DNA of 64,000 nt, from the NCBI RefSeq assembly GCF_007786235.1, contig NZ_VNFK01000002.1, forward strand, positions 248,001 through 312,000, written 5' to 3'. Positions 46,889 through 55,312 of this stretch are shown piece by piece. The translations under genes and the position numbers were made by a program. The notes beneath the pieces were generated by a model. The model did no database searches. It saw only the letters and a list, made by a program, of their open reading frames with translations, and was not told where the DNA came from. Every line of letters starts with the position of its first letter. The stretch's first letter is position 1. This DNA is from Paenarthrobacter nitroguajacolicus. GTDB taxonomy: Bacteria; Actinomycetota; Actinomycetes; Actinomycetales; Micrococcaceae.

Positions 46889-46946
46889 GCAGCATCGCCG
46901 CGTGTGTCCCACGCCATAACCGCTCAAGGGGTGCCCGCCAGCGTCC

Positions 46947-46952
46947 TATAAT
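46947..46952 (+). promoter_or_regulatory. Perfect -10 hexamer upstream of the polyprenol-phosphate mannosyltransferase
   Basis: TATAAT in otherwise GC-rich DNA, 75 nt before the start codon. The sequence 17 nt upstream (TCAAGG) is a poor -35. Confidence 0.55.
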
Positions 46953-47026
46953 GGAGAGTTGCGCCAGAATGCCAGCCGCCAGGCTGGTCCGGCACACTGA
47001 CCGCTCCATCAAGGAAAGGCCTCTTC

Positions 47027-47770
47027 TTGCGTGTCCTGACGATCATTCCCACCTACAACGAGCTCGAATCGCTCCCCAAGACGCTGGGACGACTGCGCGC
47101 AGCAGTGCCAGAGTCCGATGTCCTGGTGGTTGACGATAACAGCCCGGACGGCACGGGACAGCTTGCCGATGAGTTCGCCGCGTCGGACAGCCAGGTGCAC
47201 GTTTTGCACCGAAAAGGCAAGGAAGGCCTCGGAGCCGCGTACATCGCAGGGTTCAAGTGGGGCCTGGCTGCTGGATACGACGTCTTGGTCGAAATGGATG
47301 CGGATGGCTCCCACAAGCCGGAGCAGTTGCCCCTTCTTCTTGATGCCGTCAAGGATGGCGCAGACCTGGCCATGGGCTCGCGCTGGGTACCGGGTGGAAG
47401 CGTCGTCAACTGGCCGCTCTACCGCCAAGCGATCTCCCGCGTCGGCAGCACCTACGCACGCATCATGCTGGGAATCAAGATCAAGGACGTCACCGGCGGC
47501 TACCGCGCATTCCGGCGCAGCACGCTTGAGGCACTGAACCTGGACGAAGTCGAATCAGTCGGCTACGGCTTCCAAGTGGACCTCGCGTGGAGGGTAGCCA
47601 AGCTGGGACTTCGCATCGATGAGCGCCCCATCACCTTCGTGGAACGCGAACTTGGGGCGTCAAAGATGAGCGGCAACATCGTGGTGGAAGCCATGCTCAA
47701 CGTGACCAAATGGGGGCTCGCCGCTCGTTGGGCAAAACTGACCCGCAAGTCGCCGGCCGCAGCCAAGTAG
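47027..47770 (+). CDS. ppm1: Polyprenol monophosphomannose synthase
   Basis: GT2 enzyme that transfers mannose from GDP-mannose to polyprenyl phosphate, the donor for lipomannan and protein O-mannosylation outside the membrane. 247 residues, only the catalytic domain; the N-acyltransferase domain fused in mycobacterial Ppm1 is absent. Motifs: [47 protein letters not shown] (metal site), SRWVPGGSV, and [11 protein letters not shown]. The start is a TTG at 47027 with AAGGAAAGG 7 nt upstream. Downstream is a two-way terminator shared with rbpA. Confidence 0.93.
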   Translation: MRVLTIIPTYNELESLPKTLGRLRAAVPESDVLVVDDNSPDGTGQLADEFAASDSQVHVLHRKGKEGLGAAYIAGFKWGLAAGYDVLVEMDADGSHKPEQLPLLLDAVKDGADLAMGSRWVPGGSVVNWPLYRQAISRVGSTYARIMLGIKIKDVTGGYRAFRRSTLEALNLDEVESVGYGFQVDLAWRVAKLGLRIDERPITFVERELGASKMSGNIVVEAMLNVTKWGLAARWAKLTRKSPAAAK

Positions 47771-47788
47771 CCCGCAAACCCATACGAC

Positions 47789-47831
47789 AAAGGCCGGGTC
47801 CGGTTCCTATTGGAACCAGACCCGGCCTTTT
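47789..47831. terminator. Bidirectional terminator between ppm1 and rbpA
   Basis: Long stem AAAGGCCGGGTC/GACCCGGCCTTT with an inner GGTTCC/GGAACC stem, giving about 18 bp, with A and T runs on each side. It serves two convergent genes. Confidence 0.9.
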
Positions 47832-47864
47832 GTCTCTGCGCTCTTGTCGTCGGCGCTTGGGAGG

Positions 47865-48212
47865 CTACGCGGAGCGGCGTTCTCCACGGCGCTCACGCAG
47901 GATGTTTAGACGATCCTCAAGGATCTGCTCCAACTCCGGGAGGCTGCGGCGTTCCAGCAGCATGTCCCAGTGGGTGCGGACTGCCTTCTCGTTGGCGTCA
48001 ACAGGACGCTCTCCATCAACCAGCAGCGCTTCCTTGCCGGTCTTGGAAACCCAAACGGGAGGGATCTCGGCTTCGGAGGAGAAGGTCACGAAGACCTGCT
48101 CGCCATCCTCGCAACGGTATTCGACCCGCTGGCGCGGTGCCGGTTCAACGCCGGATTCGGTTTCCATGCTTTGGGCGCCAAGACGCATACCCCGCAGGCT
48201 GCGATCGCTCAT
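47865..48212 (-). CDS. rbpA: RNA polymerase-binding protein RbpA
   Basis: Actinobacterial transcription factor that binds the principal sigma factor and stabilises the open complex. 115 residues. Visible parts: N-terminal SLRGMRLGAQSMETESGVEP, the RbpA core with RQRVEYRCEDGEQVFVTF, and the C-terminal sigma-interaction segment RTHWDMLLERRSLPELEQIL followed by a basic tail. Start ATG 48212 is preceded by AGGGAG; the frame is open to 48242 without a better start. It has a strong-looking promoter about 160 nt upstream and a leader that contains two inverted repeats. Confidence 0.95.
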   Translation of the reverse strand: MSDRSLRGMRLGAQSMETESGVEPAPRQRVEYRCEDGEQVFVTFSSEAEIPPVWVSKTGKEALLVDGERPVDANEKAVRTHWDMLLERRSLPELEQILEDRLNILRERRGERRSA

Positions 48213-48257
48213 GATTACTCCCTCTGTCTGTTCGCGGAGCAAGAAACCCCGCGCTAG

Positions 48258-48319
48258 CCGTAAGCCGTTTTCACGATCCTTACGGACTACTTCTGCACAC
48301 CTTGCATCACTAATTGCAA
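48258..48319 (-). promoter_or_regulatory. Two inverted repeats in the rbpA leader
   Basis: CCGTAAG/CTTACGG (48258-48264 with 48279-48285) and TTGCA/TGCAA (48302-48306 with 48315-48319). Both lie in the roughly 155-nt transcribed leader predicted from the upstream promoter, so they could be operators or RNA hairpins. Confidence 0.4.
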
Positions 48320-48374
48320 CGCCTGGCCAAGCTTTAATGTTCCATCCGCGCTGAACCAGCCGGACAAATATCCC

Positions 48375-48404
48375 ATTATACGCGGATCAAGGCTTAGTAC
48401 TCAA
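48375..48404 (-). promoter_or_regulatory. rbpA promoter
   Basis: On the minus strand TTGAGT (48404-48399), an 18-nt spacer and a perfect TATAAT (48380-48375). Transcription would start near 48368, leaving a leader of about 155 nt before the rbpA ATG. Confidence 0.6.
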
Positions 48405-48420
48405 AAGCCCGGAAAGCAAG

Positions 48421-48449
48421 GAGCGGCCAGCCGGGATGGCTGACCGCTC
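48421..48449 (-). terminator. Hairpin after the SPFH gene
   Basis: GAGCGGCCAGC / GCTGACCGCTC, 11 bp with one mismatch and a 7-nt loop, 20 nt past the SPFH stop on the minus strand. The following tract is only weakly T-rich. Confidence 0.5.
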
Positions 48450-48468
48450 ATTGCACGTACAGACAGGT

Positions 48469-49449
48469 CTATTCAGCTGGCCGCGAATGCTCCGTCGTAC
48501 CCGCAGGCTCGGACACCTTGGCCTGCTCACTGCCACCGAAGAGCCCCTGGACGGGGGAGTCCCCGTTATTTCCTCCGAGTGCGCCGCCGATTCCCTTGAG
48601 TGCCTCGCCGACTTCGCTCGGGATAATCCAGAGCTTGTTCGAACTGCCTTCAGCGATCTTGGGAAGCGTCTGCAAGTACTGATATGCAAGCAGCTTCTGA
48701 TCAGGGTTGCCCTTGTGGATCGCGTCGAAGACCTTTTGAATGGCTTGGGCTTCACCGTCTGCGCGAAGGATGGCCGCCTTCGCATCACCTTCGGCAGCGA
48801 GGATGGCCGCCTGTCGCTGGCCTTCCGCGGTGAGGATCTGCGACTGCTTGGTACCTTCAGCGGTCAGGATGGCTGCCCGGCGGTCACGCTCTGCGCGCAT
48901 CTGCTTCTCCATCGAGTCCTGGATGGAGTGGGGCGGGTCGATCGCCTTCAACTCCACACGGGAAACGCGGATTCCCCAGCGACCCGTTGCTTCGTCGAGG
49001 ACACCACGCAACTGGCCGTTGATCTGGTCACGCGACGTGAGTGCTTCTTCGAGGTTGAGGCCACCCACCACGTTACGAAGCGTGGTGGTGGTCAACTGTT
49101 CGACCGCCTGGATGTAGTTGGCGATCTCGTAGGTGGCCGCCCTGGGATCGGTGACCTGGAAATAGACCACGGTGTCGATGGAGACCACCAGGTTGTCTTC
49201 TGTGATGACCGGCTGCGGTGGGAAGGACACCACTTGTTCGCGCAGGTCGAGCAACGGCAGGAGCCGGTCGACGAACGGAATCAGGATAGTAAGTCCCGGA
49301 TTGAGCGTGCGCTGGTACTTACCGAGCCGTTCAACGACGCCGGCGCGCGCCTGCGGGATGATCCTTACCGAGCGGACCAACACGATGATGACAAAAATGA
49401 CGAGAACAATCAGCACGATTGCTGCTGCTGTTCCTCCTAAGCCGTCCAT
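48469..49449 (-). CDS. SPFH/band-7 domain protein (stomatin/HflC-like)
   Basis: Membrane-associated scaffold protein of the stomatin-prohibitin-flotillin-HflK/C family, 326 residues. One N-terminal membrane helix (about 8-27, AAIVLIVLVIFVIIVLVRSV), then the band-7 domain with IIPQARAGVVERLGKYQRTL, VITEDNLVVSIDTVVYFQV, and TLRNVVGGLNLEEALTSRD, then a long Ala/Gln-rich helix with repeats AAILTAEGTKQSQILTAEGQ. A Gly-rich tail ends the protein. ATG 49449 has AAGGAG upstream; the frame is open to 49518. It forms a pair with the NfeD gene upstream, a conserved partnership in bacteria. Confidence 0.93.
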   Translation of the reverse strand: MDGLGGTAAAIVLIVLVIFVIIVLVRSVRIIPQARAGVVERLGKYQRTLNPGLTILIPFVDRLLPLLDLREQVVSFPPQPVITEDNLVVSIDTVVYFQVTDPRAATYEIANYIQAVEQLTTTTLRNVVGGLNLEEALTSRDQINGQLRGVLDEATGRWGIRVSRVELKAIDPPHSIQDSMEKQMRAERDRRAAILTAEGTKQSQILTAEGQRQAAILAAEGDAKAAILRADGEAQAIQKVFDAIHKGNPDQKLLAYQYLQTLPKIAEGSSNKLWIIPSEVGEALKGIGGALGGNNGDSPVQGLFGGSEQAKVSEPAGTTEHSRPAE

Positions 49450-49539
49450 ACATCTCCTTCGTTCCCCAATTGCGTGGTTTGATGCGGCTGTGCGCAGGCA
49501 GGCTGTCCTACCCGGCAACCGATTGAATCCTGAGGCGCC

Positions 49540-50004
49540 TTAGCGCGGGCTGTTGTCGGCGGACGAGGCGACGACCGCCGTCGCGCCGTCAATTTTGGTG
49601 ACCTGAACCGTCGCACCGGGGTCGATGACTCCGGCAGTGCTGCGGGCACTCCAGACATCACCGCCAATCTTGACGAGTCCACTGGTGCCGCTCACGGCTT
49701 CGATGACGAGGGCGGACTGACCTATCAGGCGGTCAACGTTGGAGCGTTGCTCTTCTGGCCCCTTGTGCAGATGCTTCAGGGCGACCGGCCGCAGGAAAAC
49801 GATCATCAGGAGGGAAACCACGCAGAAAATGACGATCTGCAGCCAAAAATCGGCGCCGGCGAAGTCGGCGATCAGTCCCGCAAGGGCTCCGCCGCCCAGC
49901 ATGATGAAGAAGAGGTCGAGAGTCAGCATCTCCACCACCGCGAACGCGAGGAAGACCGTGAGCCAGAGGGCCCACCAATTCTCGCCGAGCCATTCAAACA
50001 TCAT
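49540..50004 (-). CDS. NfeD-family membrane protein
   Basis: Short NfeD-type partner of SPFH proteins, 154 residues. Two to three membrane helices (about 8-27, 30-50, 52-70) and a C-terminal OB-fold domain (about 85-145) starting LIGQSALVIEAVSG and ending VQVTKIDGATAVV. It lacks the serine protease domain of long NfeD proteins. Start ATG 50004 follows AAGGGGG; a second ATG lies at the next codon. The SPFH gene begins 90 bp downstream, so the two are likely an operon for membrane-domain organisation or protein quality control. Confidence 0.88.
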   Translation of the reverse strand: MMFEWLGENWWALWLTVFLAFAVVEMLTLDLFFIMLGGGALAGLIADFAGADFWLQIVIFCVVSLLMIVFLRPVALKHLHKGPEEQRSNVDRLIGQSALVIEAVSGTSGLVKIGGDVWSARSTAGVIDPGATVQVTKIDGATAVVASSADNSPR

Positions 50005-50081
50005 TTCCCCCTTGGTCCCGGATCCCGCGGACGGGATCACAGTCACTGTTCCTCCATCCTAGCCCGACGTACCGTCCCACG

Positions 50082-50924
50082 TCAGGACACGGTGAACACA
50101 CTGATCCGGAACTTCGCCATGGTGGCTATGGACCCGTCCGTTTCGGCCAGTTCGGCCAATTGTCCGGGGCGAAGGTGGTGGCCGGCCGGTCCCATGTACG
50201 CGAGGTCGGCCACCTCCGGACCATTCAATGCGAGGGGCAGGTCCAGGCTGACGTTCGCGGCGGTATTGAAGTGCGCGCTCATGGCCTCGGCGAGCCGCTC
50301 TTCTTTGCCTTCTTCGATGCTGAGCATGCCTGTCCGGGCAGCGATCTCTGCGAGATGACCCGGGCGCGGCGTTACGACGATCAGTATGCCCCCCGGGCGA
50401 AGCACCCGCGCAAACTCGGCGGGGTTTCGCGGGGCAAAGATCACTGTCACCACGTCCGCGGTGTTGTCGGCCATGGGCAAAGGGCGCCAAATGTCCCATA
50501 CGAGGTTGGCCGCTTGCGGATTGAGCCGGGCTGCCCGCCGGAGGGCGAACTTGGAAATGTCGAGGCCGATTGCCGAGGCGCTGGAACTCTGGAGAACAGC
50601 GTGCAAATAATGCCCGGTTCCGGTGCCGGCGTCCAAGACCAGGGCGTCGGGCCGTTGAAGCGTTTCGGCGGCCGCCTCTGCGACTGCCTCCGTAAGGGCC
50701 GAGTAGTGTCCGGCTTCCAGGAAGCGGTAGCGGGCCGCTACCATCTCCGCCGAATCAGCCTCGAAGGCGGTACCTTTGCCTGTCAGCAGGTTGAAGTAGC
50801 CCTGTTTTGCGGCGTCATAGAAGTGCCCGCCCTCGCAAGCGAGCGTCCGTTGCTGATCTTCCTTAAGCAGGAACGACGCTTGGCACACAGGACAGCGAAG
50901 GGCAGCGACGGCGTCGGGGAACAT
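50082..50924 (-). CDS. RlmA-like 23S rRNA (guanine-N1)-methyltransferase
   Basis: SAM-dependent rRNA methyltransferase of the RlmA(I)/RlmA(II) (TlrB) type, 280 residues. An N-terminal zinc ribbon uses Cys11, Cys14, Cys30 and His34 in LRCPVCQASF and CEGGHFYDAAKQGYFNLL. The Rossmann domain shows VLDAGTGTGHYLHAVL and GLDISKFALRRAA, and motif VTVIFAPRNPAEFARVL. In actinobacteria RlmA(II) methylates G748 and can give tylosin resistance; whether this one acts at G745 or G748 cannot be told. Start ATG 50924 with TAGGAT 7 nt upstream. Confidence 0.88.
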   Translation of the reverse strand: MFPDAVAALRCPVCQASFLLKEDQQRTLACEGGHFYDAAKQGYFNLLTGKGTAFEADSAEMVAARYRFLEAGHYSALTEAVAEAAAETLQRPDALVLDAGTGTGHYLHAVLQSSSASAIGLDISKFALRRAARLNPQAANLVWDIWRPLPMADNTADVVTVIFAPRNPAEFARVLRPGGILIVVTPRPGHLAEIAARTGMLSIEEGKEERLAEAMSAHFNTAANVSLDLPLALNGPEVADLAYMGPAGHHLRPGQLAELAETDGSIATMAKFRISVFTVS

Positions 50925-50937
50925 GGGTTCAATCCTA
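50925..50937 (-). promoter_or_regulatory. Leaderless -10 element for the RlmA-like gene
   Basis: TAGGAT on the minus strand (50937-50932), 7 nt before the ATG at 50924. Confidence 0.48.
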
Positions 50938-50979
50938 CGGGGGACGGAGTGTCTGGTGCCTGGGGCGGAGCAGCCGGGC

Positions 50980-50992
50980 TAGGCTCACCAAC
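50980..50992 (+). promoter_or_regulatory. Leaderless -10 element for the S9 peptidase
   Basis: TAGGCT at 50980-50985, 7 nt before the GTG at 50993; divergent from the RlmA-like element. Confidence 0.5.
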
Positions 50993-53008
50993 GTGAAACC
51001 CGAGCAACTTCCCCTGCTGAACTCCGTGTCCGCCCCGGCCATCCACCCTGATGGCACGAAGGCGGTTGTTTCTGTTGTCCGCCCGGATTTTGACGCCGAC
51101 AGTTACGTCGGCCAGCTCTGGACTGTTCCCCTGGATCCCACCAAACATCCACGCCGCATCACGCGTGGTTTCAGGGATACGGCCCCTGCCTTCTCGCCTG
51201 ATGGCCTTGTTCTGGCCTTCCTCCGCAGCGATCAGGATGGCAAACCGCAGTTGCACGTCGTGGAGGCCGCCGGTGGCGAACCACAGCGCATTACCGATCA
51301 GCACGCCGGTGTGGGTGGTTTCGTGTGGGCGCCCGATTCCCATCGGATTGCGTTCTGGGCCCGGGTGCCGGAGCAGGGACGCTATGGAACGGTCGACGGC
51401 GTCAGTTCCGGCAGCGAAGATGCCCGCCTCATCGATACCAATCAGTACAGGATGAACGGCGTCGGCTATACCGGCGACCAGCGCCAGCAGTTGTTTGTCG
51501 TCGAGGTTCCGGACTTGGGCGGCGAGCCCGCAGTCGCTCCGCGTGGAAGGGCCGCCCATGAGCAGCCGACGCGGGCGGTGACCGGAGTCCCCGCCGCCAA
51601 GCAGATCACGTTTGGCGATGCGGACCATGAGTCTCCGTGTTTCTCCCCGGACGGCACCCAGCTTTACTTTGTTGCCGCCCTCCACGAAAGGCGCGACGAC
51701 GACCTCATCACCTCCATCTACAAGGTTGACACCAGTGGCGGCCGGCCCGTCGTCGTCGAACCCGCCAACAACCGGCCTCAAACCGTCACCGCCGTGCGCC
51801 CCTCCACGGATGGGCGCTGGCTGTTCTATGTCGCTCAAGAGCTAGGGGAAACGGGCAAGGACTTCGTGGCACGCAATGGAGTCCTCCACGTCATGCCCGC
51901 TGGTGGGGGAGATGCGGTGGCCCTGACAGACGTTGAACATTTGGACGTCTCCGGCCCGTTGGAACCGAGCGGTCCGGCCAGCATGCTGGTACTGAACACA
52001 GCCCTGGGCAGCGTGGAACTCCTGGATGTTCCAGCCGAAGGCGGAATCACGCCCCTCGTCCACGGCGCCCGGGTAGTGACTGGCGCCACCGTGGCCGCCA
52101 ATGGGGAGATCGCAGTGAGCTTTTCCGACGCCTCAACGGTGGGCGACGCAGCTTCCCTGGAACGCGGAGAAATCCGCCTCCTGACCGACTTTTCGGCCGC
52201 CCTCAGAAACAACTCGCGGGTCAGCGAACCCCTGGAATTCGAGGCGGAATCCACCGATGGACATCCTGTTGCGGGTTGGCTGGTGCTGCCTGATGGGCCT
52301 GGGCCGCATCCGGTTCTTCTCACCATCCACGGCGGACCGTTCGCCCAATACACGGGGGCCTTCTTCGACGAGGCCCAGGTTTACGCCGCGGCAGGCTACG
52401 CCGTGGTGATGTGCAATCCACGCGGCTCGTCCGGCTACGGCCAAGCCCACGGCCGCGCCATCAAGGAGCGTATGGGCACCGTGGACATGCAGGACGTCCT
52501 CGCGTTCCTGGACTCAGCACTTGAAGCCTTTGATGGCTTGGATCCGGAACGTGTGGGCATCATGGGTGGTTCGTACGGCGGCTACCTGACCGCGTGGACC
52601 ATTGCCCACGATCACCGGTTCAAGGCCGCCATCGTCGAGCGCGGATTCCTGGACCCGGTCAGCTTCACTGGTTCCTCCGACATAGGCTGGTTCTTCGGTG
52701 GCGAATACACCGGGGGAAGCCCCGAGCAGATGGCTGCCCAGAGTCCCATGGCCGTTGCCCCTGCCGTCACAACTCCCACGCTGGTGGTCCACAGCGAAAA
52801 CGACCTTCGCTGCCCCCTTGAACAAGGTCAGCGTTATTACGCCCAGCTCAAGAAGCAAGGCGTGGAAACTGCATTGTTGGTCTTCCCGGGTGAGGACCAC
52901 GAATTGTCCCGGTCCGGCACCCCGCATCATCGCCGGCAGCGCTTCGACCACATCCTGCGTTGGTGGGCAGCCTACCTCCCCACGGCATCCAACCGCCCGG
53001 AGTCGTAG
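50993..53008 (+). CDS. S9-family serine peptidase (prolyl oligopeptidase-like)
   Basis: Cytosolic peptidase of the acylaminoacyl-peptidase/dipeptidyl-peptidase IV group, 671 residues. An N-terminal beta-propeller (about 10-400) with repeated blades ending FSPDG or APDSHRIAF-like strands precedes an alpha/beta hydrolase domain. The catalytic triad can be placed: Ser527 in GIMGGSYGGYLTAW, Asp604 in HSENDLRCPLEQG, His636 in GEDHELSRSG. The oxyanion segment HGGPFAQYTG is present. It cleaves short peptides; no signal peptide is seen. GTG start, probably leaderless. Converges with def. Confidence 0.94.
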   Translation: MKPEQLPLLNSVSAPAIHPDGTKAVVSVVRPDFDADSYVGQLWTVPLDPTKHPRRITRGFRDTAPAFSPDGLVLAFLRSDQDGKPQLHVVEAAGGEPQRITDQHAGVGGFVWAPDSHRIAFWARVPEQGRYGTVDGVSSGSEDARLIDTNQYRMNGVGYTGDQRQQLFVVEVPDLGGEPAVAPRGRAAHEQPTRAVTGVPAAKQITFGDADHESPCFSPDGTQLYFVAALHERRDDDLITSIYKVDTSGGRPVVVEPANNRPQTVTAVRPSTDGRWLFYVAQELGETGKDFVARNGVLHVMPAGGGDAVALTDVEHLDVSGPLEPSGPASMLVLNTALGSVELLDVPAEGGITPLVHGARVVTGATVAANGEIAVSFSDASTVGDAASLERGEIRLLTDFSAALRNNSRVSEPLEFEAESTDGHPVAGWLVLPDGPGPHPVLLTIHGGPFAQYTGAFFDEAQVYAAAGYAVVMCNPRGSSGYGQAHGRAIKERMGTVDMQDVLAFLDSALEAFDGLDPERVGIMGGSYGGYLTAWTIAHDHRFKAAIVERGFLDPVSFTGSSDIGWFFGGEYTGGSPEQMAAQSPMAVAPAVTTPTLVVHSENDLRCPLEQGQRYYAQLKKQGVETALLVFPGEDHELSRSGTPHHRRQRFDHILRWWAAYLPTASNRPES

Positions 53009-53047
53009 CAGTCAGGCAGCCATTAGCAGGCAGGCGCAGTGTGGACC

Positions 53048-53722
53048 CTAGAGGAGGAAGCCGAGAGCGCGGCGTGCCTCATCGACGTCGGGTGCAGCCC
53101 ATCGCGCAGCGTGCTCGGCGTTGCTGGAAAGTGACCGGATCTCGGCCCGGTCCAGGTACAGGGTTCCGTGAAGGTGGTCCGTTTCGTGTTGCACGATGCG
53201 GGCCTGCCATCCGGAAAACCACTCCTCTACGGCCTCCCCGCGCGGGGTTGTGTAGCGCAACTCGACGTTCCGGTGCCGGGTCACAACCGCTTGGTATCCA
53301 TTGACGGAGAGACATCCTTCATAGAAAGAAGCCACCTCCGTACCAAGTGGACGGTAGCTTGGGTTGACGATGGCGAAGAATTCCATCTGTTCCCTGTGCC
53401 GCATGGCAGCGGATGCGGGATCAATCTCGTATTTGTCCTCGAGGACGGCGAGCTGCAAGGGGATACCCAGCTGGGGAGCAGCCAGCCCCACACCGGGAGC
53501 ATCATGCATGGCTTCCCGCATCCGGTCAACCAATGACATCAATTCGACGTCGTCCAGCTGGCCATCGTAGGGGGCCGCAAGCTGGCGCAGCACAGGGTGT
53601 CCAGCTTGGACAATGGCCGGGAGTTCTTCCGCATCGAGCAATCGCCGCACAGCATCCCTGATCTGGATGGGGTTGTAGTCGGTAGCCGGGCCCGAGGCCT
53701 CGGGAGGAGGTTGATGCGTCAT
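53048..53722 (-). CDS. def: Peptide deformylase
   Basis: Metalloenzyme that removes the formyl group from new proteins. 224 residues; the three signature motifs are complete: GVGLAAPQLG, EGCLS and QHETDHLHG, giving the metal ligands Cys, His and His and the catalytic Glu. An N-terminal extension of about 30 residues is typical of actinobacterial enzymes. ATG 53722 has TAGGCT 6 nt upstream and no ribosome site, so it may be leaderless. Confidence 0.97.
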   Translation of the reverse strand: MTHQPPPEASGPATDYNPIQIRDAVRRLLDAEELPAIVQAGHPVLRQLAAPYDGQLDDVELMSLVDRMREAMHDAPGVGLAAPQLGIPLQLAVLEDKYEIDPASAAMRHREQMEFFAIVNPSYRPLGTEVASFYEGCLSVNGYQAVVTRHRNVELRYTTPRGEAVEEWFSGWQARIVQHETDHLHGTLYLDRAEIRSLSSNAEHAARWAAPDVDEARRALGFLL

Positions 53723-53734
53723 GCCTTGAGCCTA
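53723..53734 (-). promoter_or_regulatory. Leaderless -10 element for def
   Basis: TAGGCT on the minus strand (53734-53729), 6 nt before the def ATG. The same hexamer faces the other way 28 bp on for the next gene. Confidence 0.55.
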
Positions 53735-53761
53735 ACGCGGCTGGTGTCCGCGGGGTTGAGC

Positions 53762-53773
53762 TAGGCTCGACAA
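53762..53773 (+). promoter_or_regulatory. Leaderless -10 element for the NTF2-like gene
   Basis: TAGGCT at 53762-53767, 6 nt before the ATG at 53774. Confidence 0.55.
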
Positions 53774-54181
53774 ATGAGCGATTCCACCCCCTTGGACTGT
53801 GTACTTGGCTTCATCAGAACTGTTGAGGCCGGCGGCAGAGGTGCCGAATTGCGGCCCTTCCTGGCTGATGATTTCACCCTCACCGAATGGCCGCATGCGT
53901 TGTCCAAGACAGGCTCCACCCGAAATTTGGCAGAAACTCTCTCCGGCGCGGACCACAGCAAGGACATTGTCGCCGACCAACGTTTCGAGGTGGTCCGCAC
54001 CACCAGTGAAGGGACCCGCGTTGTCCTCGAAATGAACTGGTCTGCCACACTGCTGCTGGACCTTCCCCACTGGGACCGCGGAGACACCATCCGTGCCCGA
54101 AGCACTGCCGTCTTCGAGCTCCGGGACGGTCTGATCGTCAGCCAGGACACGTACGACTGCTATTACACGACGGCTAATTAG
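53774..54181 (+). CDS. NTF2-like / SnoaL-fold protein
   Basis: Small cone-shaped alpha/beta-barrel protein, 135 residues. The pattern is typical: helix 1 with CVLGFIRTVEAGG, the FLADDFTLTEWP segment, then beta strands with VVLEMNWSATLL, and the final strand FELRDGLIVSQDTYDCYY. Family members include steroid isomerases, polyketide cyclases and many of unknown role. No obvious catalytic Asp/His pair is evident. It converges with the FAD monooxygenase gene of the type III PKS operon; the stops abut. Confidence 0.8.
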   Translation: MSDSTPLDCVLGFIRTVEAGGRGAELRPFLADDFTLTEWPHALSKTGSTRNLAETLSGADHSKDIVADQRFEVVRTTSEGTRVVLEMNWSATLLLDLPHWDRGDTIRARSTAVFELRDGLIVSQDTYDCYYTTAN

Positions 54182-55312
54182 CTACCGCATCGTGAAACGC
54201 CTCTCCACCAACGCGGCGATGGCCGGAACCTCCAGGGCGCTGGCGAAAAGCGTGTTCCTGGTGGCCAGGACCGCCGGTGACAGGGGTCTGCCCAGAGCCA
54301 TGTTGAGCCCGGCCTGCCGGGATGCCCTGAGGGCCGCCTTCCTGCGGGATCTCTCGAAGCTTTGGAGCTTTCGCCCCACATCGGTTCCGTTCAAGGAGGC
54401 ATCGATGATGGGAGCCAGGGCTGCGGCGTCCAGCCAACCAAGGTTCATGCCCTGGCCGCCGATGGGACTGATTTCGTGGGCGGCGTCGCCCAGCAGAACC
54501 ACTCGGCCGTGGACCATCCGCTTCGCCAGCCGCGCGCGCACCTCGAAGGCGCTCAACATCGAGTTGCTGGTGGCATCCAGTACCTCGCCCGTCCTGGCTG
54601 CCACCAAGTCAGCCAGTCCGGCCGCCGTCGTGCCTTGATCCGGCGCTCCCAGCCTCACCACCCACCGGCGCACGCCGTCCGGCAAGGGAAACGACTCCAC
54701 GATCCCGGCCGGCTCCAGGTACAGCACAGCGTCGGTCCCGTGCCTTGTCCCATCCGTGAAGTCGCCCATGATGTAGCAGTCCGGATACCTCCGTGTCGGC
54801 AGATGGGGAAGGATGGCCCGGCGGATGGATGAATGCGCGCCGTCGGCCGCCACAGCTAAGCGGGCCGTGAACACGCCATGTCCTGCCCTGGGATCCGTTA
54901 CTACGCGCACGGACCTGAAATCGTTAATGACGTCTTGGACTTCGGTACCCCGGACGATCGCTGCGGCATCCAGTTCCAGCACGGATTCTTCGAGCACCTC
55001 TTCCGTTATGGCCTGAGGCACGGCAAGGATGAACGGAAACTCCGCATCACCCGAGAACGGTAGCTCCGACACCTTTAGGCCCTGGCTGTAGGCAACGCCC
55101 CGGCGGATGCGAACTCCAGCTTCAATGAGTTGGGCGGCAACTCCAGCGCGCGACAATTCCACCAAAGCAGGGGGATGAATCCCAATGGCCCGTGAACGCA
55201 GGCTCCTGCCGGTCCTGCGTTCAACAATCCGGACCTTGTACCCCCGCTGCAACAACAAAGTACCCAGGAAAAGGCCCACCGGACCGGCACCCACAATTAC
55301 CACGTCAAGCAT
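54182..55312 (-). CDS. FAD-dependent monooxygenase of the type III PKS operon
   Basis: Class A flavoprotein hydroxylase, 376 residues. It shows the three signatures: DVVIVGAGPVGLFLGTLLL at the N-terminus, the DG-type motif AVAADGAHSSIRRAI, and GDAAHEISPIGGQGMNLG (second FAD motif). It likely hydroxylates the aromatic or pyrone product of the upstream polyketide synthase, as hydroxylases do in other type III PKS operons. ATG 55312 overlaps the methyltransferase gene by 8 bp, a translational-coupling arrangement; the frame is open further upstream inside that gene. Confidence 0.9.
   Translation of the reverse strand: MLDVVIVGAGPVGLFLGTLLLQRGYKVRIVERRTGRSLRSRAIGIHPPALVELSRAGVAAQLIEAGVRIRRGVAYSQGLKVSELPFSGDAEFPFILAVPQAITEEVLEESVLELDAAAIVRGTEVQDVINDFRSVRVVTDPRAGHGVFTARLAVAADGAHSSIRRAILPHLPTRRYPDCYIMGDFTDGTRHGTDAVLYLEPAGIVESFPLPDGVRRWVVRLGAPDQGTTAAGLADLVAARTGEVLDATSNSMLSAFEVRARLAKRMVHGRVVLLGDAAHEISPIGGQGMNLGWLDAAALAPIIDASLNGTDVGRKLQSFERSRRKAALRASRQAGLNMALGRPLSPAVLATRNTLFASALEVPAIAALVERRFTMR

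Larger units (their letters stand above)
46617..47026. other. 410-bp intergenic region with structured element and promoters
   Basis: No coding frame looks real here: the 104-codon minus-strand frame is cysteine- and proline-rich with no family match or start site. It contains a candidate promoter at 46686-46713, an extended inverted-repeat structure at 46806-46888, and a perfect TATAAT at 46947-46952 that likely drives the glycosyltransferase downstream, with a leader of about 70 nt. Confidence 0.6.

Noticed and set aside
46613..46927. 104-codon minus-strand frame in the large intergenic region
   Set aside because: Cys/Pro-rich composition, no start signal, crosses the structured element; not protein-like.
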